NCBI GenBank assembly: GCA_028284385.1
Contig: JANQRT010000066.1
Span: forward strand, 91,848-155,847
Length of the DNA: 64,000 bases
Reading direction: 5' to 3'
DNA from: Opitutaceae bacterium
GTDB taxonomy: Bacteria; Verrucomicrobiota; Verrucomicrobiia; Opitutales; Opitutaceae
Part shown: in pieces, positions 8,208-17,540 of the stretch
Layout: each line of letters starts with the position of its first letter
Numbering within the stretch: the stretch's first letter is position 1
Made by a program: the position numbers and the translations under genes
Notes under the pieces: model-generated
What the model saw: the letters and a program-made list of their open reading frames with translations, nothing else
The model's database searches: none
What the model was told of the DNA's origin: nothing

Positions 8208-10076
8208 TCAATCTCTGAGCTCAAAGATCTTGGCCGTTTTTCCGGCAATCTTCAAAGACTTGGACAAATTGTAGGCTTTACGGCTCAAGACATCCGTGCC
8301 CGTTTGGTAATCCTCGAGCACCTCATTAAACCGGGAAGTATCAAGCGAGATTCTGCCATCGTTATGATTCATAACAACCATAACCGCCTCATCGGGCAGA
8401 GTTCTGAAATAGACGTACACATCGTTTTCCGGAATAAAGTGCAAGAAGTCGCCATGATGCGTTGCTCGTGACGTTTTTCGCCAGTTGGCAAGCTTGCTGA
8501 TATAATCGTAAATTTCGTTTTCCTTATCAGTACGTCCCGATTTTTCGAATACCGATCTGGAATCCTCTTTCCATCCACCGGGCATAGTTTGTCGCCAAGC
8601 CTCATCATCCCCTCCTCTATCTTCATGCCCCATCATCAGCTCCGTCCCATAATAGATCTGAGGAATGCCACGACAGGTCATAATAAAGGCGCAAGCCATT
8701 CTGAAAAGCTTCTCGTCTTGTTTCAGCGTTTCGAAAATCCTCCCCATATCATGGTTATCAAGGAAGATGACATTCTGGTTAGGGTCGGAATAAAGTCGGT
8801 CTTGGGTCAATGTGTAGTAAAGTTTCTTCAAGCCAGAGTCCCAACCTGAGCCCGATAGTTCGAGAAGAGCGTTTCGAACGGCAAAGGAAACTGGAAAATC
8901 GGTAACGCTTGGCAAATTGGAATCATAGCCATCATCGATCCCAGGATTGTCGTACTGCCAGAAGGCCTCGTGAGCAACGGATTCCACCCATGCTTCACCA
9001 ACGATGTTAAAATTTGGATACGCAGCCAGGACTTCGTCCGCCCATCTCGCCATGTAATCGGGATAAGGATAAAGATAGGTATCCATTCGGATGCCATCGA
9101 CTCCCGAGTACTCGATCCACCAGATCGTGTTTTGAATAAGGTAATCGGCCAAGAGCTCGTTGCGTTGATCGAGATCGGGCATTTCGGGCACGAACCAGCC
9201 TTTAACGAGGCGATCTTTATCAGCCCTCGAAGCATGGGGATCGGCTGGTATGGTCCCTTTGAAATTCGTCTGACCATACGTTTCGAAATCATGAACCCAA
9301 TCGCTGGTGGGAAGATCGCTCATCCACCAATGGTTGATCCCGATATGATTGTGGATCATATCCATGATTACCTTCATCCCCTTGGAGTGAAGCGTCTCGA
9401 TAAGATGCTTATACTCCTCGTTGCTGCCCAGTCTGCGATCCACCTTGTACAAATCGGTCGCCGCATATCCATGATAGGCTCCATATTCAGGCGTCATATC
9501 ATTTTCGAAAATCGGCGTGAACCAAACTGCCGTCATCCCCAAATCTTTAATGTAGTCTGCCTTATCGAGGACGCCTTTGAGATCCCCTCCTTGACGTTTG
9601 GTAGGATCGGAGCGATCGGCTTTCTCGAGCATCCCGGGAATGGAGTCATTGCTAGAATCTCCATTGGCAAAACGATCGGGCATCATTAAATAGATGGCGT
9701 CCGTCGAATCGAATCCGAGATTTCTCCTCTCGAGGCTCTCTCGTTTCTTCAACTCGTAAGCAATCCGCTTTTTATCGTCTTCCTTACGCAGCAGAATATC
9801 GACGTTGCCCGCCTTAGCTTCGGGCCCAATTTCCAGATACAGAAATAGATAGTTCGTTGAATCCACCGCAATCTGACGAACAATAGACACGCCCTCGTAA
9901 TCCACAGAGGCCCTGTAGTGGCCAATGCCTTCGCCATAGAGTTGTAGTTGTAGTTCCTCGACAGGCATTTCGGTCCACCAGAAAGGAGGCTCTACTCGCT
10001 GAATCTGAGCAGTGGCTGATAAAAGACCCGATAAAGAGAGGAGAAGAAACGAAATTACTTTTGCGGATCTTTGCAT
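8208..10076 (-). CDS. Secreted alpha-amylase family protein (GH13, SusA/neopullulanase-like)
   Basis: A 622-residue protein with a cleavable signal peptide (hydrophobic residues 8-23, ending ATAQ). Residues about 25-115 look like the N-terminal immunoglobulin-like domain of cyclomaltodextrinases, followed by a GH13 barrel. Conserved GH13 regions are present: DMIHNHIG, GIRMDTYLY with nucleophile Asp332, IVGEAW with acid/base Glu361, and FLDNHD with Asp443. A C-terminal beta domain follows from about residue 535. The enzyme should cut maltodextrins, cyclodextrins or pullulan in the periplasm or at the surface and feed the receptor and MFS carrier encoded next on the same strand. This is the first gene of the maltodextrin run. 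Confidence 0.95.
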   Translation of the reverse strand: MQRSAKVISFLLLSLSGLLSATAQIQRVEPPFWWTEMPVEELQLQLYGEGIGHYRASVDYEGVSIVRQIAVDSTNYLFLYLEIGPEAKAGNVDILLRKEDDKKRIAYELKKRESLERRNLGFDSTDAIYLMMPDRFANGDSSNDSIPGMLEKADRSDPTKRQGGDLKGVLDKADYIKDLGMTAVWFTPIFENDMTPEYGAYHGYAATDLYKVDRRLGSNEEYKHLIETLHSKGMKVIMDMIHNHIGINHWWMSDLPTSDWVHDFETYGQTNFKGTIPADPHASRADKDRLVKGWFVPEMPDLDQRNELLADYLIQNTIWWIEYSGVDGIRMDTYLYPYPDYMARWADEVLAAYPNFNIVGEAWVESVAHEAFWQYDNPGIDDGYDSNLPSVTDFPVSFAVRNALLELSGSGWDSGLKKLYYTLTQDRLYSDPNQNVIFLDNHDMGRIFETLKQDEKLFRMACAFIMTCRGIPQIYYGTELMMGHEDRGGDDEAWRQTMPGGWKEDSRSVFEKSGRTDKENEIYDYISKLANWRKTSRATHHGDFLHFIPENDVYVYFRTLPDEAVMVVMNHNDGRISLDTSRFNEVLEDYQTGTDVLSRKAYNLSKSLKIAGKTAKIFELRD

Positions 10077-10305
10077 GAGCAGGAGTGGATGAACTTTGGG
10101 TAAATATTACGAGATAGTAACGATCAGAGGTAGTTTAGTAAATAACTTGACCCAAGGATGGCCTGTTTTCCCTTCTCAATAATAGGAAATTTCCAAACTT
10201 CCTTGAACATTTCTTAGGTCGAGCAAATGAAATCGCCAGCGGATTCATAACAGCCCGGCCAATCAAAGCTTGGCTTAGCCTATCGATTCGAAAAGATAGC
10301 AAGCC

Positions 10306-10809
10306 ATGTCCAAGAATTGCTGGCTAATGAAAACGGAACCGGACGCCTTTTCGTTCGATGACCTCAAAGCTTGTCCCCAGAAAACGGAGCCCTGGGATGG
10401 CATTCGCAATTACCAGGCGAGAAATCTCATGCGAGACGATATGAAGAAAGGCGATTTGGCGATCTTCTACCACTCGCAGGCCGGCGAAGAGACGGGAGCC
10501 GTTGGCCTGGCCACGATCGCGAAGGAAGCCTATCCGGATCACACTTCTTGGGATCCAAAATCCAAATACCACGACCCCAAGTCATCGCCTGACAATGTTC
10601 GCTGGCTAATGGTGGATGTGAAATGGAAACAGGATTTCAAACAGCTTGTTTCGCTTCAGACGATGAAGGCCGAAAAAGCGCTGGAAGGCATGCGTGTAAC
10701 CATGCGTGGCCAACGCCTTTCAATCCAACCCGTTGAAGCCAAGCATTTCAAAAAGGTCTGCCAAATGGGCGGCCTGACCAAAGCCCAGATCGACAAGCTG
10801 GGCGTCTAG
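10306..10809 (+). CDS. EVE domain-containing protein
   Basis: A 167-residue cytoplasmic protein of the EVE (PUA-like) fold, the family of human thymocyte nuclear protein 1 and bacterial homologues. Signature segments are NCWLMKTEPDAFSFDDL, EPWDGIRNYQARNLMRD, GDLAIFYHS and GLATIAKEAYPDHT. The fold has an aromatic pocket that binds modified bases in DNA or RNA, and EVE proteins can accompany modification-dependent restriction. Here no nuclease is fused, so a housekeeping RNA- or DNA-modification reader is more likely. Its TAG stop overlaps, on the opposite strand, the stop of the phosphatase gene within the sequence CTAG. Confidence 0.93.
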   Translation: MSKNCWLMKTEPDAFSFDDLKACPQKTEPWDGIRNYQARNLMRDDMKKGDLAIFYHSQAGEETGAVGLATIAKEAYPDHTSWDPKSKYHDPKSSPDNVRWLMVDVKWKQDFKQLVSLQTMKAEKALEGMRVTMRGQRLSIQPVEAKHFKKVCQMGGLTKAQIDKLGV

Positions 10810-11270
10810 GCTGCCTCGACTACTCGCCTGGCGAGATCCTCCCAGCCAATAGCGGTCAAGGCATTTGGTCTTACAGTCTTCACTTTGGCCAAAGCGTCAT
10901 CGAAAGAGAGTCCAAAGCTTTTTGAAAGATAGTAGACCATCAGGAACGAGGTTCGATCGATACCGCCAAAACAATGAATCAGAACCTTTCCCTGATCCGA
11001 GGAAAGTCGATCGAGCAGAAACTGATAAGCTTTGGGCAGCATTCCCCGACAATAGGCCTCGTCTTCTTCAGTGGGAGGAGTGGAACCTGGTAGGTTCGCA
11101 TTGAAAAACGCGTATCCAAATTTCTCTATCTCAGCAGTCGTCGCGGTTTCATCTCCCATGCAAATGATTGAAGAAATCCCGGAATCGCGAAGCGCCTGCA
11201 AATCCCACGCCACTTTTCTCGGACCGCATCGACCGCAAATTCTATCTTCGAGGAAAAAGAGCTCTTTCAT
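10806..11270 (-). CDS. Dual-specificity protein phosphatase-like protein
   Basis: A 154-residue protein with the Cys-based phosphatase signature H-C-x5-R in VLIHCFGGIDRTS (His99, nucleophile Cys100, Arg106), in a compact DSP-type fold. The general-acid Asp could be in PPTEEDEAY, upstream of the P-loop. Substrates may be phosphoprotein, phosphoinositide or a small phosphate ester; sequence alone does not tell. It starts 6 nt after the pdxJ stop and is probably co-transcribed with it. A cysteine pair, C12 and C15 (ICGRCGPRK), near the N-terminus is unusual. Confidence 0.82.
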   Translation of the reverse strand: MKELFFLEDRICGRCGPRKVAWDLQALRDSGISSIICMGDETATTAEIEKFGYAFFNANLPGSTPPTEEDEAYCRGMLPKAYQFLLDRLSSDQGKVLIHCFGGIDRTSFLMVYYLSKSFGLSFDDALAKVKTVRPNALTAIGWEDLARRVVEAA

Positions 11271-11276
11271 TGAACG

Positions 11277-12008
11277 CTAGGAGTTCGTTTTCAGAATCTG
11301 TAGATAACCCTCGATAACCGATTTCAGGCCCCGATCGATACACTCGACGGTTAAGGCATGGCCAATGGAAACCTCCAGGATGTCGGGAATCTTCAGGAAG
11401 TTATTCAGATTCTCGAGATTGAGGTCGTGGCCGGCGTTGACACCCAACCCCAGCCGCTGGGCTTCCTCAGCCGTTCTGGCAAACGATTCGACTATCTCCG
11501 TTTCCTTGTCAGAGCCATAAGCCTCAGCATAGGGCTCCGTGTAAAGTTCGATACGGTCGGCATTGAGTTCTTTAACCAAGCCCATTTCTTCGCTTCCATG
11601 ATCGATAAAGAGGCTGACCCGGATGTCTCGACGATTCAGTTCCGGGATAACCTTTTCGAGCAAGGAGCGATTTTGGGCGACGCTCCAACCGTGATCGGAT
11701 GTTATCTGGCCAGGCTCGTCAGGGACCAAAGTGCATTGAGCAGGTCGGGCTTCGTGAACCACCTCTAGAAACTCGTCGCAAGGATAGCCTTCCACATTCA
11801 GCTCGACGCTTCGAGCCTTGCAGAGCTCCTTCAAGTCAAAGACATCTGAATACCGCGCATGCCGCTGATCGGGACGGGGATGGAGGGTGATTCCATGGGC
11901 TCCGAAATCGAGGCATTTAACAGCGAAATCCAGCACGCTCGGAAAATCCCTTCCGCGAGCGTTTCGCAGCAAGGCGATCTTGTTTATGTTAACCGAGAGC
12001 TGAGTCAT
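11277..12008 (-). CDS. pdxJ: Pyridoxine 5'-phosphate synthase
   Basis: A 243-residue TIM-barrel enzyme of the deoxyxylulose-5-phosphate-dependent vitamin B6 pathway. It condenses 3-amino-1-hydroxyacetone 1-phosphate with DXP. Family segments present are SVNINKIALLRNARG, GAHGITLHPRPDQRH (with the catalytic His), LNVEGYP, CTLVPDEPGQITSDHG, IELYTEPYA, LGVNAGHDLNLENL and EVSIGHALTVE. I chose the ATG at 12008 (MTQLSVNINK). The in-frame upstream extension adds 17 residues that do not look like the family, and a GGA precedes the chosen ATG. The phosphatase gene follows after 6 nt. Confidence 0.97.
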   Translation of the reverse strand: MTQLSVNINKIALLRNARGRDFPSVLDFAVKCLDFGAHGITLHPRPDQRHARYSDVFDLKELCKARSVELNVEGYPCDEFLEVVHEARPAQCTLVPDEPGQITSDHGWSVAQNRSLLEKVIPELNRRDIRVSLFIDHGSEEMGLVKELNADRIELYTEPYAEAYGSDKETEIVESFARTAEEAQRLGLGVNAGHDLNLENLNNFLKIPDILEVSIGHALTVECIDRGLKSVIEGYLQILKTNS

Positions 12009-12127
12009 TTTTTCCAAGGAGAAGTGGCAGAAACTCCAATAAATCACGCGGTCGCGCAACTAAACAAATCAATAAGAAGTATTAGAAGTCATCTAGAAAC
12101 AATCGACAACCAGGAGGAGAAACAGCA

Positions 12128-13111
12128 ATGTCCATGATTAAGAAATATCCAGTGATTTTATCGTTAAAGACAAACCCAGGCATTAAAGCGCTTTGCGGCC
12201 TTCTCATTGCGACTTCAGCAACGGCGCAGCCTTTCGAAGATATCATCGAAAGAAGCTTTTCCATTGGACCAGGAGGAACCATTGAGCTTCACACCTCCGA
12301 CGCGGATGTTGAGCTGAAAGGAAGCGATCAGGAAGACGTTTCAGTGACTGTTATTCGCAAAGCGAAGCGCGTTTCAGAAGAAAGAGCCCAAGCCCTTTTC
12401 GAGAACCATGTGGTCGAATTCGATCTAAGCGGCGATCGCCTCACAATCGAGGATCGACGGGAAAATCGAAACACCCGTTTCTGGAATATGAAAAACGAAT
12501 CCTTTCAGGTCAGATACATCCTAACTTGTCCTCTGCAACAGAATCTGGAGATCAAGACCAACGACGGAGACCTGACCATTGAGAACATTGAGGGGGAACT
12601 CGAAGTAAGAACGAATGATGGCGATTTGGAAGTAGCCAACTTGTCAGGAGAGATTTTCCTTTCTACCAACGACGGAGACGCTAACGCTGAAGATCTTGCG
12701 GGAGAGGTCGTCATTAAAACGAACGACGGTGATTTATATGTCGATAGAATCGAAGGTAGTGTTTCCCTCAATACGAACGACGGCGATATCCGCCTGGAAG
12801 ACATGGCGGGTTCTGTGAAAGCCCGCACTCACGATGGAGACATCAGCGTAAACTTGCTATCCCAGCCAGAGGACGATTGCTCGATCCAAACTTCGGACGG
12901 CGATATCGATATAGTCCTTCCTGAAAACATTGAGGTGGATCTGGAAGTACACACGACCGACGGCCACGTACGACTGGATGTCAGAATGGATAGTTCCAAG
13001 ACTTCCGGCGACAGCTTCCACGGCTATTCTTCGCTGAACGGAGGCGGACCCAAATTCTGGATAAAAAGCCATGACGGAAACCTCACCCTCAGGCTGGAAG
13101 AAGAGATCTAA
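12128..13111 (+). CDS. Secreted DUF4097-like beta-solenoid repeat protein
   Basis: A 327-residue exported protein with a hydrophobic segment (about 20-33, ending TATAQ-like SATAQP). From about residue 140 an 18-residue repeat begins with TNDGD. Five near-exact units follow, then diverged TSDGD/TTDGH/SHDGN units. The pattern is a right-handed beta-helix of the DUF4097 (putative adhesin, DUF2807-related) type. The start is supported by an excellent Shine-Dalgarno AGGAGGAGA at 12112-12120. It is divergent from pdxJ. Function is unknown; members are often found near sigma/anti-sigma genes, but none is here. Confidence 0.85.
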   Translation: MSMIKKYPVILSLKTNPGIKALCGLLIATSATAQPFEDIIERSFSIGPGGTIELHTSDADVELKGSDQEDVSVTVIRKAKRVSEERAQALFENHVVEFDLSGDRLTIEDRRENRNTRFWNMKNESFQVRYILTCPLQQNLEIKTNDGDLTIENIEGELEVRTNDGDLEVANLSGEIFLSTNDGDANAEDLAGEVVIKTNDGDLYVDRIEGSVSLNTNDGDIRLEDMAGSVKARTHDGDISVNLLSQPEDDCSIQTSDGDIDIVLPENIEVDLEVHTTDGHVRLDVRMDSSKTSGDSFHGYSSLNGGGPKFWIKSHDGNLTLRLEEEI

Positions 13112-13283
13112 CGTTAACGTGTGGCAAGTGGGCCCATAACGTGATCCTGGTTTTCGCAGCCCCAACTACCTAATTCTATCAACATCGCTCGTTCCTCGCA
13201 GGATCTCGCTAATTTCTATACTTTAACGAGCAGTACAGCTAGACGTCTCGTCTCCATAATGTAGTAGAGTATCGACTACAAAA

Positions 13284-14729
13284 TTAAGCGAGGATCGGGG
13301 TAGCCACATTTCCTCCCAGGTCGGTAAGACGATAGTCGCGACCAGAGAAACTGTAAGTCAGTCGCTCATGATCGAGGCCAAGCAGGTGCAGAATCGTAGC
13401 ATGAAGATCGTTGAAGTGCATCCTGCCCTTGACGGCTCGAAAACCGAATTCGTCCGTTTCTCCATAGGTCATGCCTCCCCGAACGCCGCCACCTGCTAGC
13501 CAGATAGTGAAGCCGGATGGGTTGTGATCTCGCCCGTCGCTGCTTTCAGCATAAGGCGTACGACCAAACTCGGTCCCGAAAACCAGAAGCGTGTCGTCAA
13601 GCATACCTCGCAATTTCAGGTCCTGGAGCAGTCCAGCAACTGGCTTGTCAACTTGCCGAGCGATCTTGTTGTGCCCCATCCAGAGCTTTCCATGGGCATC
13701 CCATTTATAGCTAGTCGAGACCTGAATGAAACGCACCCCCGCTTCGGCGAATTTTCGAGCCTGGAGGAATTGACGCCCATAATCATCCGTCTCCTTTTCG
13801 CCAATACCATACATCTTGAGGGTGGCCGGAGACTCTTTTGAAAGATCCATCAACGGCGGAGCCTCCATCTGCATGCGGAAGGCCAACTCGTTCGCTTGAA
13901 TGCTGCCCTCGATCATACTGTCCTCTTCAGCCCTCTTGAGATGCTCCTTGTCGAGCATTTGAATAAGCTCTAGCTGCTTCTCCTGCATCTTGCGGGACAG
14001 TTTCTGGTTATGGAGATTGTGGATTTGAGCCGTCTTGAAATGCGTATCTTGGGTACCGATCGGAGTGCCTTGATAAGCGGCCGGAAGAAAAGCGCTGCCA
14101 TAGAGTTGAACGCCGCCGTGAGCCCGTGTGGGAGCGAGCGTCACAAACCCTGGTAGATTCTCGTTTTCGGTTCCCAGCCCATAGGTAACCCATGATCCAA
14201 TCGAAGGCCGGATCTCGGTCGATTTCCCAGTGTACCAGTTAAGCATGGCTTCGCCATGTCCTTGGCCCTCGGTGTGCATCCCCTTGAGCACGCAAATGTC
14301 ATCGGCATGCTTGGCGATTTCAGGAAAGAGATTGGATACCCAGAGCCCGCTTTGACCATGCTGTTTGAATTGCCAAGGCGAACCGAGCAGCGGCGTTTCC
14401 CACTTAGTTTCGTTTCCATCCAATTCGAGAGGGACTTCATAGGGGAAAGGGTTGCCATCGTAGCGTTGCAGCTCCGGCTTGTAGTCGAAGGTGTCCACAT
14501 GGCTGAAACCGCCATGCATCAGCATGTAGATAACGCGTTTCGCCTTAGGCGTAAAATGAGGGGGTCGCTGCAGGAGCGGGTTCGATCCAATGTTGCGAGC
14601 CAAGGCCTTGGCCTGCAGTCCAGCAAAAGCCAAGTATCCAAATCCGCATGCCATATTTTTGAGCATGGATCGCCGATTGACCGGCTGGGTGAAATAGTTG
14701 CAAGCCTGGGAGTATTCGTCGCCTTTCAT
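13284..14729 (-). CDS. DUF1501 domain-containing protein (sulfatase-fold, secreted)
   Basis: A 481-residue protein of the DUF1501 family, which has an alkaline-phosphatase/sulfatase-like fold. The N-terminus carries a Tat-like signal (NRRSMLKNMACGFGYLAFAG). The core has RVIYMLMHGGFSHVDTFDYKP, GKWETPLLGSPW-like segments, VFGTEFGRTPYAE and DGRDHNPSGFTIWLAGGGVRGG. In the PVC superphylum DUF1501 genes are nearly always paired with a PSCyt1/PSCyt2/PSD1 gene, as here (25 nt downstream of it, same strand). The molecular role is not established; oxidative or hydrolytic breakdown of glycans is proposed. Confidence 0.94.
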   Translation of the reverse strand: MKGDEYSQACNYFTQPVNRRSMLKNMACGFGYLAFAGLQAKALARNIGSNPLLQRPPHFTPKAKRVIYMLMHGGFSHVDTFDYKPELQRYDGNPFPYEVPLELDGNETKWETPLLGSPWQFKQHGQSGLWVSNLFPEIAKHADDICVLKGMHTEGQGHGEAMLNWYTGKSTEIRPSIGSWVTYGLGTENENLPGFVTLAPTRAHGGVQLYGSAFLPAAYQGTPIGTQDTHFKTAQIHNLHNQKLSRKMQEKQLELIQMLDKEHLKRAEEDSMIEGSIQANELAFRMQMEAPPLMDLSKESPATLKMYGIGEKETDDYGRQFLQARKFAEAGVRFIQVSTSYKWDAHGKLWMGHNKIARQVDKPVAGLLQDLKLRGMLDDTLLVFGTEFGRTPYAESSDGRDHNPSGFTIWLAGGGVRGGMTYGETDEFGFRAVKGRMHFNDLHATILHLLGLDHERLTYSFSGRDYRLTDLGGNVATPILA

Positions 14730-14754
14730 GGTAGTGCCTATTTGGAAATCCGGG

Positions 14755-17259
14755 TTAATTCACATTCAGAAATTCGGTGCTCGCGATCAGAGCCTGGCAA
14801 ACAGAGCCCCAAGCGGTTGATTCAACTTCGTCTGTCGATTTTCCCTCGGTTCGTAGTTGTTTTTCCATTTCGTACAGAATGGCCAGGGAACGCTCCTCCT
14901 CCAAAGAACTGGCCGGACGACCAATGATATGCTCGAAGGCGTACTCCAGTCTCGCCGTGTTATCGAGCGTGTCGAGCGAACCTAGAATTAGATCGGCCGC
15001 ATCCTGGGCCGCTTCCGTCACAAAAGGACTGTTCATTAGAAAAAGCGATTGAGGCGGAACGGCTGTAGCTCCCCGTCGGCCAGTAGTGGCTAAGGGGTCA
15101 GCAAAATCGAACATGCTGAACTCCGCCCGAACATCGCAGCGAATAACCGGCAAATAAATGCTACGATAGTTAGGATAGATGCGCTTGATGGGCTTCACCG
15201 ACGACCCGGTGGCTCGATCTTGCATATGAGCCGTAGTTGATTCCTGACTACCCAAATCAAGTTTTCCACTTACTGCAAGAATGCTGTCGCGAATCGCTTC
15301 GATCTCGAGACGTCTGCGACTCATTCGCCAATGAAGGCGATTTTCCGGATCGATAGAAGCCGCATAGCGATTGAAATCCGAGCTCATTTGATAGGACCGG
15401 CTCATCATGATCTCTTTGATCATCGTTTTCATCGACCAGCCGTTTTCCTTAAAGCGAACCGCCAGGTACTCCAGCAACTCGGGATGGCTGGGCGGATCGC
15501 CCTTAATCCCGAAATTATCCACTGTTCTGACAATCCCCTCTCCCATTAGATGCTGCCATATCCGGTTTACCATTACACGAGCGATAATTGGATTGTCATC
15601 GTGACCCAACCATTTAGCCAGCTGCAAACGACCACTTTCTCCCTCCGGAATGTCGAACGGCAAATCAAGCTCGATCACTTTCATGGCTCCACGAGGCACA
15701 GGATCGCCTATGCGACTGGTCACCGTTCCTCGAGCGGCAATCTGAATATCACCCGGTTCGGGAAAATCGCGCACCGCCATAGCCATGGTCTCGGGCATGG
15801 GAGGCATGGTCTCCTTAAGCGTTTCGACTTCCTTCTCCAAAACTTTCCACTCGACTATCATCGCATCCAGCTCGGCCCGTTCTTCCGGTGTCATATCGAG
15901 CTGGTCATTCTCATCGTGGTTCATCAGGTCGCCGTGAGGATCCGCTCCGTGGTCCACCTTGAAGTCCTTGATGGCAAAACGTAGCAGCTGGGCTTTATTT
16001 GTCGTATCCAGCAATGAGTCGTCGTGCTTGAGCCACTTGTAATAGATTTCGTCTTGGTTCTCTCCCAATGGACGCTCGATCCACCTGCCGTCTTCGCGCA
16101 GCATGCCATCATGCAAAGCTCGAGTGCTGCGCAAAATACCCGCCATGGCGTAGTAGTCTTCTTGTGACACGGGATCGAACTTATGGTCGTGACAACGAGC
16201 GCAATTGAAGGTCATGCCCATGAAAGCCTTACCCAGAGTGCTAAGCTGCTCGTCGACAATATCCATGCGCAGCTCCTCCTTTTGATTATTGTTTAGCACC
16301 TTCGGCCCCAGGAGCAGAAATCCCGTCGAAATGAGCCTTCTATCGCGCTCTTCCGAGTCCTTGGCGGGCATCAAGTCTCCTGCAATCTGCTCTTTAATGA
16401 ATTCCGTGTAAGGCTTGTCCTCATTGAACGCGTCGATCACGTAGTTCCGATAGCGCCACGCCTGGCGATGGGTGAAGTTCTCATCGAGGCCATTCGTATC
16501 CGAATAGCGGGCTACATCCAGCCAATGCCGAGCCCAGCGCTCGCCGAATTGCGGTTTGGCCAGAAGCTCGTCAATCACCTTCTCCATGGTGTCGGGCGAG
16601 TCGTCGGACAGGAAGGCGGCGATTCGATCCCGACTTGGCGGCAGACCGATCAGATCCATGTAAATGCGACGAAGCAAGACGCGTCGATCGGCATCGGCTA
16701 CCGGTTTAAGCCCTTTTTCATCGAGCTTCTCCAAAATGTATTCATCGATTGGCGACTTGGACCATTCGCTTAAAAGCTTGTCCCCACTAGGCTGGAGAGG
16801 TCGAAACGACCAGAATTTTCTTCCCTCCTCGTAATCGATCTCCTCGTTGTGAGTCACAAACGTTCCATCACGCGTATCATAGGCTCCACTACGAACCCAT
16901 TCCTCGAGAATGGCGATCTCCTCTTGAGACAATTCACCGTTCTTGGGCATTCTTAACTTACCCTCATGCCGGATAGCTTGTACAAGCAAGCTGCCGTCCA
17001 CATCTCCGGGATTGATAGCGGGACCAGAAACGCCGCCTTTCATCCAGCCCGCTTTACTATCCAGATGGAGCTCGGCTTTTAATTCTTTGGCATCGACCGA
17101 ATGACATTCGTAGCAATGCTGTATTAGAATTGGCCTTACTTTGCTTTCGAAATACTCCGCCTGAAGATCGTCAGCCCTGGCGGCAAAGACAACGCTCGCG
17201 ATCAGGGAGCAGAGAAAAGACAGCCTGACAAAACGGAAGGCAAGTAAAGAAAATGACAT
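14755..17259 (-). CDS. Planctomycete-type cytochrome c with DUF1549 and PSD1 (DUF1553) domains
   Basis: An 834-residue exported protein. After a signal peptide (1-29) there is a PSCyt1 domain with a heme-binding HCYECH (Cys49, Cys52, His53) followed by the family segment LKAELHLDSKAGWMKGG. PSCyt2/DUF1549 comes next (about 160-370; DRRVLLRRIYMDLIGLPPS, RWARHWLDVARYSDTNG). The C-terminal PSD1/DUF1553 domain spans about 540-800 (RVMVNRIWQHLMGEGIVRTVDNFG, SYQMSS). These giant proteins are a hallmark of Planctomycetes and Verrucomicrobia and form an operon with the following DUF1501 gene. They probably carry out periplasmic redox chemistry on glycans. Confidence 0.96.
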   Translation of the reverse strand: MSFSLLAFRFVRLSFLCSLIASVVFAARADDLQAEYFESKVRPILIQHCYECHSVDAKELKAELHLDSKAGWMKGGVSGPAINPGDVDGSLLVQAIRHEGKLRMPKNGELSQEEIAILEEWVRSGAYDTRDGTFVTHNEEIDYEEGRKFWSFRPLQPSGDKLLSEWSKSPIDEYILEKLDEKGLKPVADADRRVLLRRIYMDLIGLPPSRDRIAAFLSDDSPDTMEKVIDELLAKPQFGERWARHWLDVARYSDTNGLDENFTHRQAWRYRNYVIDAFNEDKPYTEFIKEQIAGDLMPAKDSEERDRRLISTGFLLLGPKVLNNNQKEELRMDIVDEQLSTLGKAFMGMTFNCARCHDHKFDPVSQEDYYAMAGILRSTRALHDGMLREDGRWIERPLGENQDEIYYKWLKHDDSLLDTTNKAQLLRFAIKDFKVDHGADPHGDLMNHDENDQLDMTPEERAELDAMIVEWKVLEKEVETLKETMPPMPETMAMAVRDFPEPGDIQIAARGTVTSRIGDPVPRGAMKVIELDLPFDIPEGESGRLQLAKWLGHDDNPIIARVMVNRIWQHLMGEGIVRTVDNFGIKGDPPSHPELLEYLAVRFKENGWSMKTMIKEIMMSRSYQMSSDFNRYAASIDPENRLHWRMSRRRLEIEAIRDSILAVSGKLDLGSQESTTAHMQDRATGSSVKPIKRIYPNYRSIYLPVIRCDVRAEFSMFDFADPLATTGRRGATAVPPQSLFLMNSPFVTEAAQDAADLILGSLDTLDNTARLEYAFEHIIGRPASSLEEERSLAILYEMEKQLRTEGKSTDEVESTAWGSVCQALIASTEFLNVN

Positions 17260-17540
17260 GGAGCAGCTTGGGGAGAAGAGGGGGTTTTATCAAAAACGAC
17301 TCCTCTAGGATAACACAGCCAAAGAGCCTGATTCAAGGTCCGAGTATGCGAATTCAGACTCTTGGAAGCCCAATCTTATCAACGTTTCATAAAAACAGTT
17401 CCAGCTGTGGGCATGTTTTCAAAACCTAGATACCGACTGCCTAACGCTAACGTGTACTCATTAAATGTAAATCGGCGACCTATTCTTAATAAACTACAAG
17501 CGTGATTGGGATCTATAATCAGACTATTATTTGTATCCAA

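Noticed and set aside
14256..14927. Long plus-strand frames opposite the DUF1501/PSD1 genes and similar shadow frames opposite the RHS, helicase and sulfatase genes
   Set aside because: They mirror real genes on the other strand, and their translations have no domain or signal peptide.
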